Assembly: GCF_030445035.2 (NCBI RefSeq)
Contig: NC_080683.1
Span: forward strand, 114,499,225 to 114,563,224
Source of the DNA: Dasypus novemcinctus
Taxonomy: Eukaryota > Chordata > Mammalia > Cingulata > Dasypodidae
Direction: 5' to 3'
DNA length: 64,000 bases
Below the pieces are notes generated by a model. That model saw nothing but the letters and a program-made list of their open reading frames with translations, ran no database searches and was not told the DNA's origin. Position numbers and translations under genes: made by a program. Shown piece after piece: positions 35,730-48,430 of this stretch. Each line of letters starts with the position of its first letter. The stretch's first letter is position 1.

Positions 35730-37400
35730 TAATTTCTATAATTTATCTGAAATGGTCTATTAATATCTTGGAAAAGGATCCATGAGCACTCGATAATAAA
35801 GTATATCCTGCTGTTTTGGGGTACAATGCTCTATAGTTATCTGTTAGGTCTAATTCATTTATCATATTATACAAGTTCTCTGTTTATTTATCCTCTGTCC
35901 AGATGTTCTATCCAATACTGAGAGTGGTATATTGAATTCTCCAACTATTATTATAAAGACTTCTATTTCTCCCTTCAGTTTTGCCAGTGGGTGTCTCATA
36001 TATCTTGGGGCACTCAGGTTAGGTGCATAAATACTTAATATAGTCATTTCTTCTTGGTGAATTGCCCCTTTTCTTAATACATAATGACCTTTTTCATCCC
36101 TTATAACAGTTTTGCATTTGAAATCTATTTTGTCTGATATTAGTATCACTACTCCAGCTCTTTTTTGGTTACTGTTTGTGTGGAATATCTTTTTCCAACC
36201 TTTCATTGTTAACCTGGTTGTGTCCTTAGGTCTGAGGTGGGTCTCTTGCCAAAAACAGATAGATGGCTTAAATTTTTTTAACCATTTTATCAGTCTATGT
36301 CTTCTTGTTTGTTTGTTTAGGTACAGGAACTGAAAACTGAACCTGAGACTTCATATGTAGAAAGTCAGCACTCAACCACTGAGCCACATTAGCTCTCTTG
36401 AGTTGGCTTTTTCATCTCTTTGCTTGTTGTTCAGTTTTGTTGTTGTTTTTAGGAGGCACCAGGAACTGAACCCAGGACCTGCATGTGGTAAGCAGACACT
36501 CAACTGCTTGAACCTCACCTGCTCGCCAGTCTATGTCTTTTAACTGGGGAGTTCAAACTATTAACATTCAATGTTGTTACTGTAAAGGCCTTACTTACTT
36601 CATCCATTTTGTCCTTCAGCTCTCTATTGTCATATCTTACTATTGTATGTCCTCGTGCTCTTTAAATTACCCTTCCTAATAATCTTCATATCTAAACTCT
36701 TCTCCATATCTCTCACCCTTGTTTTTTGCTTTCATACTGCAGGACTTCCTTTAGTATCTTGTGTAATTCTGGTCTTTTGGTAACATACTCTCTCAGTTTT
36801 TGTTTGTCTGTGAAGAATTTAAACTTACCCTACTTTTGAAGTAAAGTTTCATCAGGATTTTTGACTGGACGTTTTTCTCTTTCAGTACCTTAAATACATC
36901 ATACCTCTGTCTTCTCACCACCATGGTTTCTGATGAGAGATCAGCACTGAATTTTATTGAGATTCCCATGTATGTGTTGCTTTTCTTTTCTCTTGCCACT
37001 TTTAGAATCCTCTCTTTCTCTCTGATAGTTGTCATTCTGAATAGTAGGTGTCTCAGAGTAGATCTATTAGGACTTATTCTATTTGGGGTGTGTTGTTCTT
37101 CTTGGATATTGATATTTATGTCTTTCATAAGGGTTAGGAAGTTTTCAGTCATTATATGTCATTATATACCCAAATATTCTTTCTGCCCCTTTACCATTCT
37201 TTTCACCTTCTAAGACACTGATAATGCATGTGTTTGTGTGTTTTCCATTGTCACTCAATTCCCTCAGACCATGTTCAATTTTTTTAAATTCTTTTCTCTT
37301 TCTGTTCGCTTGCCTTTTCAAGTTCAGGTGTTCTGTCCTTTATATTGCTAATTTTGTCCTCCATCAATTCAAATCTGCTCCTACATTCCTCTATTTTTTT
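35730..37400 (-). mobile_element. L1 LINE fragment: ORF1 3' part and ORF2 endonuclease start
   Basis: The minus strand encodes an ORF1 C-terminal segment at 37152-36793 (MTTIREKERILKVAREK, YMGISIKFSADLSSET) and an ORF2 endonuclease segment at 36206-35862 (RAGVVILISDKIDFK, ILSIYAPN). Frames are interrupted. A tRNA-SINE dimer (36304-36526) interrupts it. It abuts another repeat at about 37400. Confidence 0.88.
36304..36526 (-). mobile_element. Two short tRNA-related SINE monomers inside L1
   Basis: Two reversed tRNA-like heads (…ACTGAGCCACATTAGC and …AACCTCACCTGCTCGC) share one target-site duplication, CAGTCTATGTCTT (36291-36303 and 36527-36539). They therefore entered the L1 together. Confidence 0.8.
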
Positions 37401-39150
37401 TATATTTTTAATTTATTTTTAAAAGATGCTTAGGTTACATAATATGTTACATAAAAAATATAAGGGATTCCCATATGCCCCACTCCCCACACCTCCCAAT
37501 TTTCCCCACATTAACAACTTCTTTCATTAGCATGGTACATTCATTGCAAGCGATGAACATATTTCGGAGCATTGCCACACAGCATGGATTATAGTTTATA
37601 TTGTAGCTTACATTCTCTCCCACTCAATTTTGTAGGTTATGGCAGAATATATAATGGCCTGTGTCTGTCATTGCAATATCATTCAGGACAATTCCAAGTC
37701 CTGAAAATGTCCCCATATTACACCTCTTTTTCCCTCTCCCTGACTTCAACATCTCCAGTGGCCACTGTCTCCACATCAATGATATATTTTCTTCCATTGT
37801 TAGAATCACAATAAGTCTATAATAGAATACCAATAAGTCCATACTAGTCCATATTTTATCCCCCAATCCTGAGGATTCTGGGATGGTGATGCCCACTCCA
37901 CCTCTAATTGAGAGGGGGCTTCAATCCCATATGACTAATAGATGGGACTCTGCTGCTTGCAGTTGTAGACTCTCTCATTTCTGTGGTGTGTTAGTTGTCC
38001 ATCCTCACCTCCTTGTTAGTTGTCCTGGGTGGGTCCAATGAACTGGAGAGTAGGTATTGCAACTCTGCTGAGGCTCAGGGGCCAGCTGGCTCATGGACAG
38101 CCCAGAAATTCAAGTCTCTTGAATGTACACCTACCAACTCCCACACCAACTATAGTTTCAAATAAAAGGGACGAAAGAAGCATGTGTAGAGAAGTCACAT
38201 CTGAGTCCAACTCTGTCACACTCAGGAGCACAAACTCCTAAGAAGGGCCCACAGGAAGGCACCAAGCTCTGAAGCTATCTGCCGTGACCAAAGGATCTGG
38301 GTGTCTCCAGAGCCCTCAGGAGCCCCACTTTTTGGAGTAGTATCTACTTTGGCAGTCCATGACATCTTGCTGAGACCTGTATAAATGTTACCTCTCTGAT
38401 GACCTCCCAACACACTTTGAAGACTCAGCCATATAAACCCATTTATCTTTATATTTTCCCCCTTTTATTCAAGATCTTTTTCCAGGTGCATTACCAACTG
38501 GTGCTTGGTAGTAATCCCTCAGTGCCAGGGAGGCTTATCCCTGGGAGTCATGCTGGGGAAAGATAATGCATTTATATACTAAGTTTGGCTTAGAGAGTGG
38601 CCACATTTGAGGAACATGGAGGCTCTCAGGAGGTAACTCTTAGGCACCCTACAACACTAGGCTAAGTTGCAATTTCAAGAGCAAAGGTTCATAAGCATAG
38701 ATGTCAATATCAAGGGCCCATCAATGGACCATCCTTCTTCACTAGTCATTGCCCCTGTACTTGGCAGATGGTGACTGGTCCATTAGAGAATGTGGCAGAG
38801 CTCTCCAGGATGGGAATTCAATATTCTTTTGGTTGATGTGTGAGTCTCTACCCACCGTGGCAATGCCCTGTGAACACTGGAATGCATTGATATACCTTAT
38901 AAGTATGCCCAGGTGAACTTCTTCCAATGTATCCCCCATCATTTACACCCCCACAAATGATCGTCCCCTGCCACAGTTGTAACCCTTCTGTGATCCAAAA
39001 CATCTTCAAAAATGAAGCCAAGAATATCACTAAATACAATTAATAGGAAAATGAAATAATAATGAAAGGTTTAAACATAAGAAATAAAATACATAATAAT
39101 TCAGAAAAACTAAAATGAAAATAAAGTTTAAAAATGGGATATTAAAAAAA
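37400..39150 (-). mobile_element. Long L1-type 3' repeat, reverse
   Basis: Starts with a T-rich tract and the reversed AATATGTTACAT / CGGAGCATTGCCACAC / GGCCACTGTCTCCACATC modules, and extends to a CTGGTGCTTGGTAGTAATCC segment. It is the longest copy of the module seen repeatedly in this window. The family name is uncertain. Confidence 0.5.
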
Positions 39151-39244
39151 TGAAAAAAAAATTTTTTTAGTTTTGTCATTTTGCCTTTCATCAGTGTAAT
39201 ATCTGTTGTCCAGTAGGTACAGTGGCATTTTCTTCCATTTCTTT

Positions 39245-42200
39245 CCCAGTGTCCAACTTTTTTTCATTTTGTCTTCAAAGAAGTTTTAGGTCACAGTAGT
39301 CACATACAGAACACAGGGGACTCTCATATACCCAACATCTCCCCCCTTTTCCCCCTTCACATATTAATAACCTTTTTACATGTGGATGGTACATTTATTA
39401 CAACTGATGTACATATATTGAAACATAGCTACTAATTATGGTCAATGGTTTACATTATGGTTTACATTTCAGACCATACACTTTTATAAAGTTTTGATGA
39501 AATATAAGATAGCCTGTATCCATTACAAGATCATGCATAACTCTTCCATTGTCCCCTAAACACCCCCTCTTCCGTCGATTCTATTCCTCCCTCCCCTTCC
39601 CCTCAGGGCCCAGAGTGACCACCAGGCTTCACTACTTGCAGAACAAGATTCACAGATACTTGTAACAACACTGAGGGCTTGACACACTAGTCTGTCCTCC
39701 CCTATTAGGAACCACCCATGTTCTCAATAAACACTTTCCTCTCTGTTTGAGAATATATTGGGCCTCTCCATGATGGGAGTCCAACTCCCTTCTGCTCATT
39801 ATGTGGGTTTCCACCCACTGATACAATACACAATGACAAAAGGATCACTTGCACATTCTCTAGAAGACTGCCTCATGTGTGCCTTACCCCAAGTGCTCCC
39901 CCATCCAACACCCTAAACCAGTAACCCTTCCCTGTCATATTGCCAAATGAGCTTTCTCAACATTGTAGTTTTAACCATGTACCCACCAATCCCCAGTGCC
40001 CAGTGTTCACCTGCTCCCTCCCCCAACCCTCCCCCGAGTTCCATGGACTATCCAACACATCCTCCCCACCTTATCCCCCTGTCAAGCTTGTATCAACCCA
40101 ATAGTATCACTACACTCCTGTCATATCCCTTCATTGCATAACTACTCACTTCCACCTTATCATATATTTCACCTGAGTGGGCGTTGTCTCACAACCTTCA
40201 TCTCCCCTTCTATGTCCTGTAAACCTATCTTCCAGGCAATAACTCCCTGAGTCTGTTTGATTTGCTATATCACAACTCTCTGTTCAGTTCCATTGGTCAA
40301 TATGTCTAACCTTGTGGCAGTATCATAGAGTTTTGATCACTGTAGCTTTGTAGTAGGTTTTAAAGCCAGATAGTGTTATTCCTCCAATTTCATTAAAAAA
40401 AAAAAAATTTTTTTATAGTGGTATTCTTTTTTTTTAGGATTTATTTTTTATTTCTCTCCCCATCCTCCCCGCTCCATTGTCTGCCTTCTGTGTCCATTCG
40501 CTGTGTGTTCTTCTGTGGCCGCTTCTATCCTTATCAGCGGCACTGGGAATCTGTGTTTCTTTTTGTTGTGTCATCTTGTTGTGTCAGCTCTCCGTGTGTG
40601 CGGCTCCATTCTTGGGCAGGCTGCACTTTCTTTCGTGCTGGGTGGCTCTCCTTACAGGGCGCACTCATTGTGCATGGGTCTCCCCTATGCGGGGGGACAC
40701 CCCTGCGTGGCACGGCACTCCTTGCGTGCATCAGCACTGCGCATGGGCCAGCTCCTCACAGGTCAAGGAGGCCCAGGATTTGAACTGCAGACCTCCCATG
40801 TGGTAGGCAGATGCCCTATCCATTGGGTCAAGTCTGCTTCCCATCATTTTTCTTTTACAATATGTCTTTGGCTATTCAGGGCCTCTTGTCCTTCCAAATA
40901 AATTTCATAGTTAGTTTTTCCACTTCAGTAAAAAATGCTGTGTTGATTTTTATTGGGATTGCTTTAATACTGTAGGTCAGTTTGGGTAGGATAGACATCT
41001 TAATGATGTTTAGTCTTCCTACCCATGAACAGAGAATATTCTTCCAGTTATTTAAGTCTTCTTTGATTTCCTTTAACAGTGCTGTGTAGTTTTCTGTGTA
41101 TAAGTCATTTACATCTTTAGTTAAATTTATTTCTAGGTACTTGATTCTTTTAGTTACTGTTTAAATGGTATTTTTTTCTTGATTTCTTCCTCAGATTGCT
41201 TATTTTTGGTGTACAGAAATGCTATTGATTTTTGAGTATTGATCTTATAACCTGCAACTTTACTGAACTCATTTATAAGTTCTAGAAGCTTTGTTATAGA
41301 TTTCTCAGGGCTTTCATGTATAGGATAATATCATGCAAATAGTGAAATTTTTACTTCTTCCTTTCCAATTTGGATGTCTTTTATATCTATTTTTTGCCTC
41401 AGTGCTCAAGCAAGTACTTTCAAGACAATGTTAAATACGAGCGGTGATAGTGGGCATCCTTGTCTTGTTCCTGATCTTAGAAGGAAAGATTTTAGGATTT
41501 CATCATCGTATATGATGTTATCTGTGGGTTTTTCATATATACCCTTTATCATGTTTAGAAAATTTCCTTCTATTCCTATCTTTGGAAGTGTTTTTATCAG
41601 GAAAGTGTGCTGTATTTTGTCGAATGCTTTTTCTGCATCTATAGAGATGAGCATGTGTTTTTTTTCTTTCAATCTGTTAATGTGGTGTATTACACTGATT
41701 GATTTTCTTATGTTGAACCATCCTTGCATACCCAGGATGACACCCACTTGGTCAGGGTGTATAATGCATTTGATGTGTTGTTGAATTTGATTAGCAAGTA
41801 TTTTGTTGAGGATTTTAGCATCTTGGTTCATTAGAGAGATTGGTCTGTAATTTTCCTTTCTTGTGGTGCTTGTTTGGCTTTTGTTTTAGGGTAATATTGG
41901 CATCATAGAATCAGTTAGGCAATGATCCTTCTACTTCTATTTTCTAGAAGAGTTTACGCAGGTTTCATGTTAGATCTTTCTGGAATGTCTGGTAAATTCA
42001 CCTGTGTAGCCATCTGGTCCTGTGCCCTTCTTAGTTGGGAGGTTTTTGATGACCGAATCTATCTCTTCACTTGTGATTGGTCTGTTGAGTTCATCAATTT
42101 CTTCTTTCATCAATGTAGCCTGTTTGTGTGTTTCTAGGAATTTGTCCACTTCCTCTAAATTAACCTTCTTGTTAGCATATAATTTTTCAAAGTATCCTCT

Positions 42201-43197
42201 TATGATACTCTTTATTTCTGTGGGGACATCGGTGATATCCCTTTCCTTATTTCTTATTTTGTGTATTTGCTACTTCTTTTTTCTCTTTGTTAGTACAGCT
42301 AAGGGTTTGCCAATTTTTATTGATCTTCTTGAAGAACCAGCTTTTCATTTTGTTTATTTTTTTCTAGTGCTTTCTTATTTTGTTTCATTTAGTTCTGGTC
42401 TAATCTTTGTTATTTCCTACTTTCTACTTCCTTTGGGGTTAGTTTGCTGCTCTTTTTCTAATTCCTGCAGGTGTCTTCCATTTTAGCTCTTTCTTCTTTT
42501 TTGATATATGCATTTATGGCTATGAATTTCCCTCTCAGTGCAGCTTTTGCTACATCCCATAGGTTTTGATTCATGGTGTTGTTGTTTTTATTCATTTCCA
42601 GGTAGTTACTGACTTCTTTTGAAATTTCCTCCTTGATCTACTAATTCTCTAAGAGTCTGTTGTTTAACTTCACTGTCTTTGTGCCTAATCTGTTTCTCCT
42701 CCCCTTACTGATTTCCAGCTGTATTCCACTCTGGTCAGAGAAATTACTTTGTATAATTTCAATCTATCTCAGTTTATCAAGAATTTTCTTTTGGTCTAGC
42801 ATGTGGTCTATCTTGGAGAATGATCCATGTGCACTTGAGAAGAATGTATATCACATTCTATTTGAGTATAGTGTTCTGGATATGTCTATTAGGTCCAGGG
42901 CCTCTAATGGATTATTCAAAGTTTTTGTTTCTTTATTGACTCTCCGTTGAGATATTCTGTCTAAAGGTGTTAATGGTGTATTAAAATCCCCCATTATATT
43001 GTAGAAGCATCTATTTCTCCACTTAGTTTTTCCAGTGTTTGCCTCATGTTATTTGAGGCACCCTGGTTAGGTGCATAAATGTTTATGATTGTTGTTTCTT
43101 CTTGAAAGATTACCCCTTTTACTAATATACAGTGTCCATCTTTGTTTCTTACAATAGTTTTGCATTTAAAGTCTATTTTATCCTATATTAGTATAGC
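39245..43197 (-). mobile_element. L1 LINE: ORF2 endonuclease and reverse transcriptase, 3' UTR
   Basis: The minus strand carries endonuclease motifs near 43.0-42.6 kb (MGDFNTPL-like). A clear reverse transcriptase lies at 41831-41406 ([42 protein letters not shown]). Farther on is the TYYKATVIKTL-like segment near 40.3 kb, then 3' UTR-like sequence to about 39245. Stops and frameshifts interrupt the frames. The ORF2 C-terminal segment expected after about 40.27 kb is not evident. A DAS SINE interrupts it at 40426-40842. Confidence 0.9.
40426..40842 (-). mobile_element. DAS SINE inside L1
   Basis: Reverse copy from the T-rich tract to AAGTCTGCTTCCC, interrupting L1 ORF2 between CCTCCAATTTCATT and ATCATTTTTCTTTTAC, which are adjacent in intact L1. 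Confidence 0.92.
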
Positions 43198-43620
43198 TAA
43201 TATAGCCAGGAATCAAACTAGGGGCCACATATATTCAAGGCAGAAACTCCTTCACTGAGCTAAACTTTCTCGTTGTATCAGTTAGCTCTTCAAAAAGCTA
43301 TCCAGTCACTTTACCTTGAGCAGGTTTGACTCTTTGAAGTTGGGTAGATTCCTGCTAATTAGGAGCCTGACCCCTTTCTATTCTTACTGCTTTCTCTCCC
43401 AGGGCAGCAGGACACAATAGCCTGTGTGAATGGATCTCAGAGCTCCCCTCACCTCTCCAGGTTAGGTTGAGTTCCCTTTTGAAATGATGAAAGAAATTGT
43501 TGATGTGGGAGGATTGGGAATGTGTGTTGTGGGGTATGTGGGAAGCTTTTATATTTTTTAATGTAACATTTTTCATGATCTATGTATCTTCAAAAAATAC
43601 AATTAAAAAAATTCAAGTGG
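43198..43620. mobile_element. Degraded tRNA-SINE remnant and L1-type tail
   Basis: 43198-43275 resembles a reversed tRNA-related SINE head (AGGAATCAAACTAGGGGCC…CACTGAGCTAAAC). 43480-43620 is the TTGTTGATGTGGGAGG…TTTTTAATGTAACATTT tail module on the plus strand. The middle is unassigned. Confidence 0.45.
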
Positions 43621-44968
43621 GACCCTGTTGACTGAACTCACCACAGAAAAATGACTCTCAACCCTCTTCCAGACCACTTCCTACTCCTAGGGGACCCTAA
43701 ATAGGCTTTTGGAAGCTTATTAAATGCTTCCTACTGCCCACCTCCCTTAGGGGAGTTGAAATTTTCATAGTTTTCAGCACAGGTCTAGTCAATTGCCTGA
43801 CTCTGCCCTCTCCTAGGTCAACTTTCTCTATCCCCAAGCAGTTAGGTAAATCAGGCTGCCTCAGCAGATTCACCTCTTCCCTCTTCCTGGTGCTACCTCA
43901 AGCGACTCGTACATACCCCAAAGTTCAAAGGGGGCCGAGGCAACCAAACTTATTGTGTCTCATCAGGATATTTGGTTTGTTCCTTTGGCTAAGCTGTCTC
44001 TTCCTGTTTCCTAGTATGGCTTGTAATTTTTTTGCTGATATCTAGGCATATTAATATGTTGGTGAATTTACTCTTACAGTCAATTTCTTACTCTTGCCTA
44101 GTTTGTTTGTTTGTTTGTTTTTTCATGGCTCTTCTGAATATTTTAGTTCAAATTTTCTAAGTCTTTATAATTGCCCAACTTAAGTTATCAAAATCGCCAG
44201 GGCTCACTCATGAAGCACAGATTTTCTCCCGGGATTTCAGGTAAAAAGAGACCTAAACTTAGTTTTTCTCTTGTAGTTTCCCAGCTGGCCAGCAGATGAT
44301 TCTAATTAGCAAACCTTTCCACAGAGCTGTTTCAACCTCCACTTGCCAATATTTCTGGTCTAGGCAGAGCTGAGATTCAATATGGGCTCTGCTAGCCAAA
44401 TTTACTCAACAGAAACCACTCTCCACCCTCCATCATACCTTTCCTTTTCTCAGGAAGGAAGATGTCTGTTTCCTTCTCAGTTGGCTTCAGTGGGTTTTTT
44501 GTTTTTGTTCTTTTCAATTCTAGGAATTCAAGCTGCACACCTTGAAAGTGCCATTCGGGGATGGGTGCCCTTCCCAGCCACCAAAGGGGATTAGTAACTC
44601 ATGGTTGAAGTGTCAGTCCTTCATCTCTCTGTCCCTTGATCTCCTGGGGGTTGTGCTTCATTGTCCTGGTCTGCTGTCCCCCAAAGGAGATCCTTCGGAC
44701 AGGTTTTAGCCCTTCCTCTGTTGTTTTTCTTAGAGAGCTGAGTTCTGCCTGCCCACTCCAACACGGTCTCCCCAGAACTCTCTGAAACCTATACCTTTTA
44801 ATCCCTTTTCTTCTTAAAGACATTCTTCAAGACCAACTCCTGTCTTCCCTATTCTTATTTAGGCAAATTGCTTTGTAATCCTGTTGTAGCGCTGGCAACC
44901 TGACATTTCTTTTCATTTCATTCTTCAGAATGTTCAATCATTGTTCCTTTCCCTGCTCTGTATGCCCT
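43621..44968. other. Unassigned, possibly reversed L1 5' region
   Basis: No gene recognised. It lies just upstream of the reversed L1 at 39245-43197, so it might include that element's 5' UTR, but I cannot show this from a shared motif. A GTTT microsatellite lies at about 44101-44120. Confidence 0.25.
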
Positions 44969-45784
44969 GTAACAGTTTGAAGTTCTTTTATGAATCCCCA
45001 GATGAAATTAATCCATTTGTGGGAAGGGAGGGACACTTTTGTCTGGACTATGACAGTGAGGCATGACTCAGGTTGAGTCTATGCTCTCTTGCTGGGTCTG
45101 ATAAAAATGAGGACACAGAGAAAGACACAAAGAAAAAGGACTGCAGTTTCTCCCACACAGGAGCTGAAAGGAGAAATGCCCCCAAAAAGCTCACAGAGCT
45201 GAGGCCCACAGACAGATGAGCCATATGCCTGATAGCTTGCAACTGAATTCAGGACTAAAGCAGAGCAGCCAAGACCGATAGAGATGGCCTGGAAAGAGAA
45301 AAGCCTTATGCCTGGCTGCCACAGCTGTGTTCCAGGAGATGATAGATTCTGGATGGGAAGGCAGAGATTAGTGACCATCTTGCTTTACCATGTGGCACTA
45401 CAACACGATCAAAAGTAGCCGGTGTTCCTGCCCAGGAATGGCGCCACCCACACTTCCCGTGCCGCTGACGACACACACTTCCCGTGCCGCTGACGACAAC
45501 AGAAGCGGACAAAGAAACAAAAGCAGACAAAGAAACAAGACACAGCAAATAGACACCGAGAACAGACAACCAGGGGAGGGGGGGAAATTAAATAAATAAA
45601 TAAATAAATCTTTAAAAAAAAAAAAAAAAGTAGCCGGTGTTCTGGAGAAAGCACTTCTGATGATGTCTCAATTTGAAAGTTTCGAGCCTTGAAACTCTAA
45701 GATTTTACCCCAAATGACTTCCCTTTATAAAAGTCAACACATTTCTGGTGCATTGTATCAGCAGCCATTTGGCAAACTAAAACA
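44969..45784 (+). repeat. Solo LTR, MaLR-like, with nested SINE
   Basis: Starts TGTAACAGTTTGAAG and ends GGCAAACTAAAACA, like the LTRs at 34076 and 58519. A 5'-truncated DAS SINE (45428-45625) sits within it. Old fossil without an internal region. Confidence 0.55.
45428..45625 (+). mobile_element. 5'-truncated DAS SINE with 17-bp target-site duplication
   Basis: Starts in the SINE body (CTGCCCAGGAATGGCG) without a tRNA head, yet is bounded by exact direct repeats AAAAGTAGCCGGTGTTC (45411-45427 and 45626-45642). The body contains a duplicated CACACTTCCCGTGCCGCTGA block and a duplicated ACAAAGAAACAA block. Confidence 0.93.
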
Positions 45785-46483
45785 CTCACCAAATAATTCC
45801 GGGAAGGTTAAATGCAGAAACCTGAGTGTTAAATGTCTTATTTTGCATTCATATTTGATTAACAGTTTGGCTGCCCTTAGAATTTTAGTTTCAGAATAAT
45901 TTTTTTCTGAGAACATTGAAGTCTTGCTTTTTCTTATATCAATATTATCAATGAAAAGAGTGATGACATCTTACGATTGTATTTGTGTAGATAACTTGTT
46001 TCTTCTCCCTTTAAGCTTTATAGTAGGGATTTCATACTTTCAACTGAATACATATAGGTATGGAACTTATTCATCTAGCTTGCCAAATGATAAGTCTTTT
46101 CCATCCAAAAGTCTTTAATTAGTTCAGAAAAATTATATTTTATTATCTATTTGAATACTTTTCCCCTCCTTTGTCTTTGTTCTTTCCTTCTGAATTAGTT
46201 CAAAATTAATAGCTTACTATATCTATCCTCCACCTCAAAGTCTTTTTTATATTTTCCTTTTCCGTGATTCTCTGAATTCTTAGATATTTCCTCAATTTAC
46301 CTTCCAGAATAATAATTTAGTCATCAGCCATATTTATCAATATATGGTTCTCCTATTGGTTTAATACATTTATTTTGGGAAACATACGTTACATTTTTCA
46401 AGACCTCTTCTCTGCTTAATCCATTTTCATAGTAGCCTATTCTTATTTATGAATACACTGACCTTTCAAATGTCTCTGAGGAG
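45785..46483. other. AT-rich single-copy stretch
   Basis: No recognised gene or repeat. Confidence 0.4.
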
Positions 46484-46497
46484 GCTAATTCCATTTT

Positions 46498-46980
46498 TTT
46501 TTTAGATTTATTTTTACTGATTTCTCCTCCCCCACCCCATTCCACCCTTTACCCCACTGTCTGCTCTCTGTGTCCGTTTGCTGTGTGTTCTTCTGCGTCT
46601 GCTTGTATTCTCAACAGGTGGCTACAGAAACCTGGGACCTTCCAGCGTGGGAGAGAGGTGATTACTCCCTGCTCCACCTCAACACCCTGTTCTGGAACAT
46701 CTTATTTTCTCTCCTCTGTGTCTCTTGTTACATCATCTTGCTGTGCCAGCTCTCCACATCAGGCAGCACTCCTGTGCAGGGCAGCTTTCCAGCACTGTGC
46801 GGCATTCCCACACAGGGTGGCACTCCAGTGTGAGGTGGCATTCCCATGTGGGACAGCACTCCACATGGGCCAGCTCGCCACATGGGCCAGTTTGCCCTTA
46901 CCAGGAGGCCCTGGACATCAAGCCCTAGACCTCCTATATTGTAGACAGGAGCCCAATTGGTTGAACCACATCCATTTCCC
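46498..46980 (-). mobile_element. Older tRNA-related SINE subfamily, complete
   Basis: Longer than typical DAS copies (about 480 bp), with a GTGGGAGAGAGGTGATTACTCC body segment and repeated GGCAGCACTCC-like blocks. Flanked by CTAATTCCATTTTTT at 46484-46497 and 46981-46995. Confidence 0.85.
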
Positions 46981-46995
46981 CTAATTCCATTTTTT

Positions 46996-47996
46996 AAAAT
47001 ATCTTCTTTCACTCCTTATTCTGTTTACTCCATGGCCCATTGGTTTTTTACATATCTAGATATCTCTCTTTTAACAAATATTTGATTATTCTTGGATGAT
47101 TGGTATTTACTAAAAAACATATTGGTTGATTAGTATAGGTAGGTGGTAAATTATTCTTTACATTTTGGAAGAATGGTTCACCTAGAAGACGCACTGCTGA
47201 CAGGGGCTCCAGCATCACATTCTCTGTATGTGTGTGTCAGGGGGAATCAGAGAAGTCTTCACTTTGGCACAGGTGGTCAACTCAGCTTGGACTCTCGTAA
47301 ATACTAAAGTGGGGAGGACTTTCCCCTCATTTTGAAGCTCTTCATTGTGTTTCGCCCCTTGGTAGAGCTTCCTTTCCCTTCCTCCTGTCTAAATTGAATG
47401 TAAAGTTGCAGGACTATTTCAAGCTTTGAGCCCATGACACTCAAAACTTTCCTCAGGAAGATCTTCTACTTGGTTTTATGAGAGCTTCCTTTTTCTCTCT
47501 AGCGGGAACTTGTTATAGCCACCTGCTCTGAGACCTGGGCCTGGCAGAAGAGGCAACTGAGTAGGAGATTTTACAAAGTGTCTTTTAATTCTTTGATCTT
47601 CAAAGTACAGAATCCCAGGCCCCATCCCAGACCTCCTGACTGGGGATCTGCAGCTCAAGGAATGTCCGTCGTGATGAAGTAGCACATCCAAGCATGAGAA
47701 CCTCTCCGTGAATATCCTTGTCCTTGCCCCATGCAGCTTATGCCCTCCAGATGCCACAAGCTTGGACACTTCCTGGGACTCTGTCAGGAAAAGAGGCCCA
47801 CTCTCTCCTCCTCTCATCTTCCCCTTGTAGGCTACAGGTTCACCTTCCCCATAATCCACTTCCTTTTTTTAATATATAAATATTGCACATATGAAATAAT
47901 ATAGTAAACAACTAAGTACCCACCATCTAGCTGAGAAATAAAAACTTTATAAATGTCACTGAAACCTTTGAGAAATCCCTTCCTCTTGATTTTCTT
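46996..47996. other. Single-copy stretch
   Basis: I see nothing recognisable. The minus-strand open frame at 47476-47859 has no family resemblance. Confidence 0.4.
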
Positions 47997-48008
47997 CATC
48001 ATCAGTTG

Positions 48009-48429
48009 TTTTTTTTTTAAGATTTATTTATTTATTTATTTCTCTCCCCTTCCCCCCCACCCCGCCCCGGTTTTTCTGTTCTCTCTATTAGCTGCGTCGT
48101 CTTCTTTGTCCACTTCTGTTGTTGTCAGTGGCAGGGGAATCTGTGTTTCTTTTTGTTGTGTCATCTTGTGTCAGCTCTCTGCGTGTGTGGCGCCATTCCT
48201 GGGGAAGGCTGCACTTTCTTTCGTGCTGGGCAGCTCTCCTTACGGGGTGCACTCCTTGAGCGTGGGGCTCCCCTATGTGAGGGACACCCCTGCGTGGCAC
48301 GGCACTCCTTGCACGCATTAGCACTGCGCATGGGCCAGCTCCACACGGGTCAAGGAGGCCTGGGGTTTGAACCATGGACCTCCCATGTGGTAGACGGACG
48401 CCCTAATCACTGGGCCAAGTCCGCTTCCC
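48009..48429 (-). mobile_element. DAS SINE
   Basis: Reverse full-length copy ending AAGTCCGCTTCCC. The target-site duplication is CATCATCAGTT at 47997-48007 and at about 48430-48440. Confidence 0.93.
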
Positions 48430-48430
48430 C

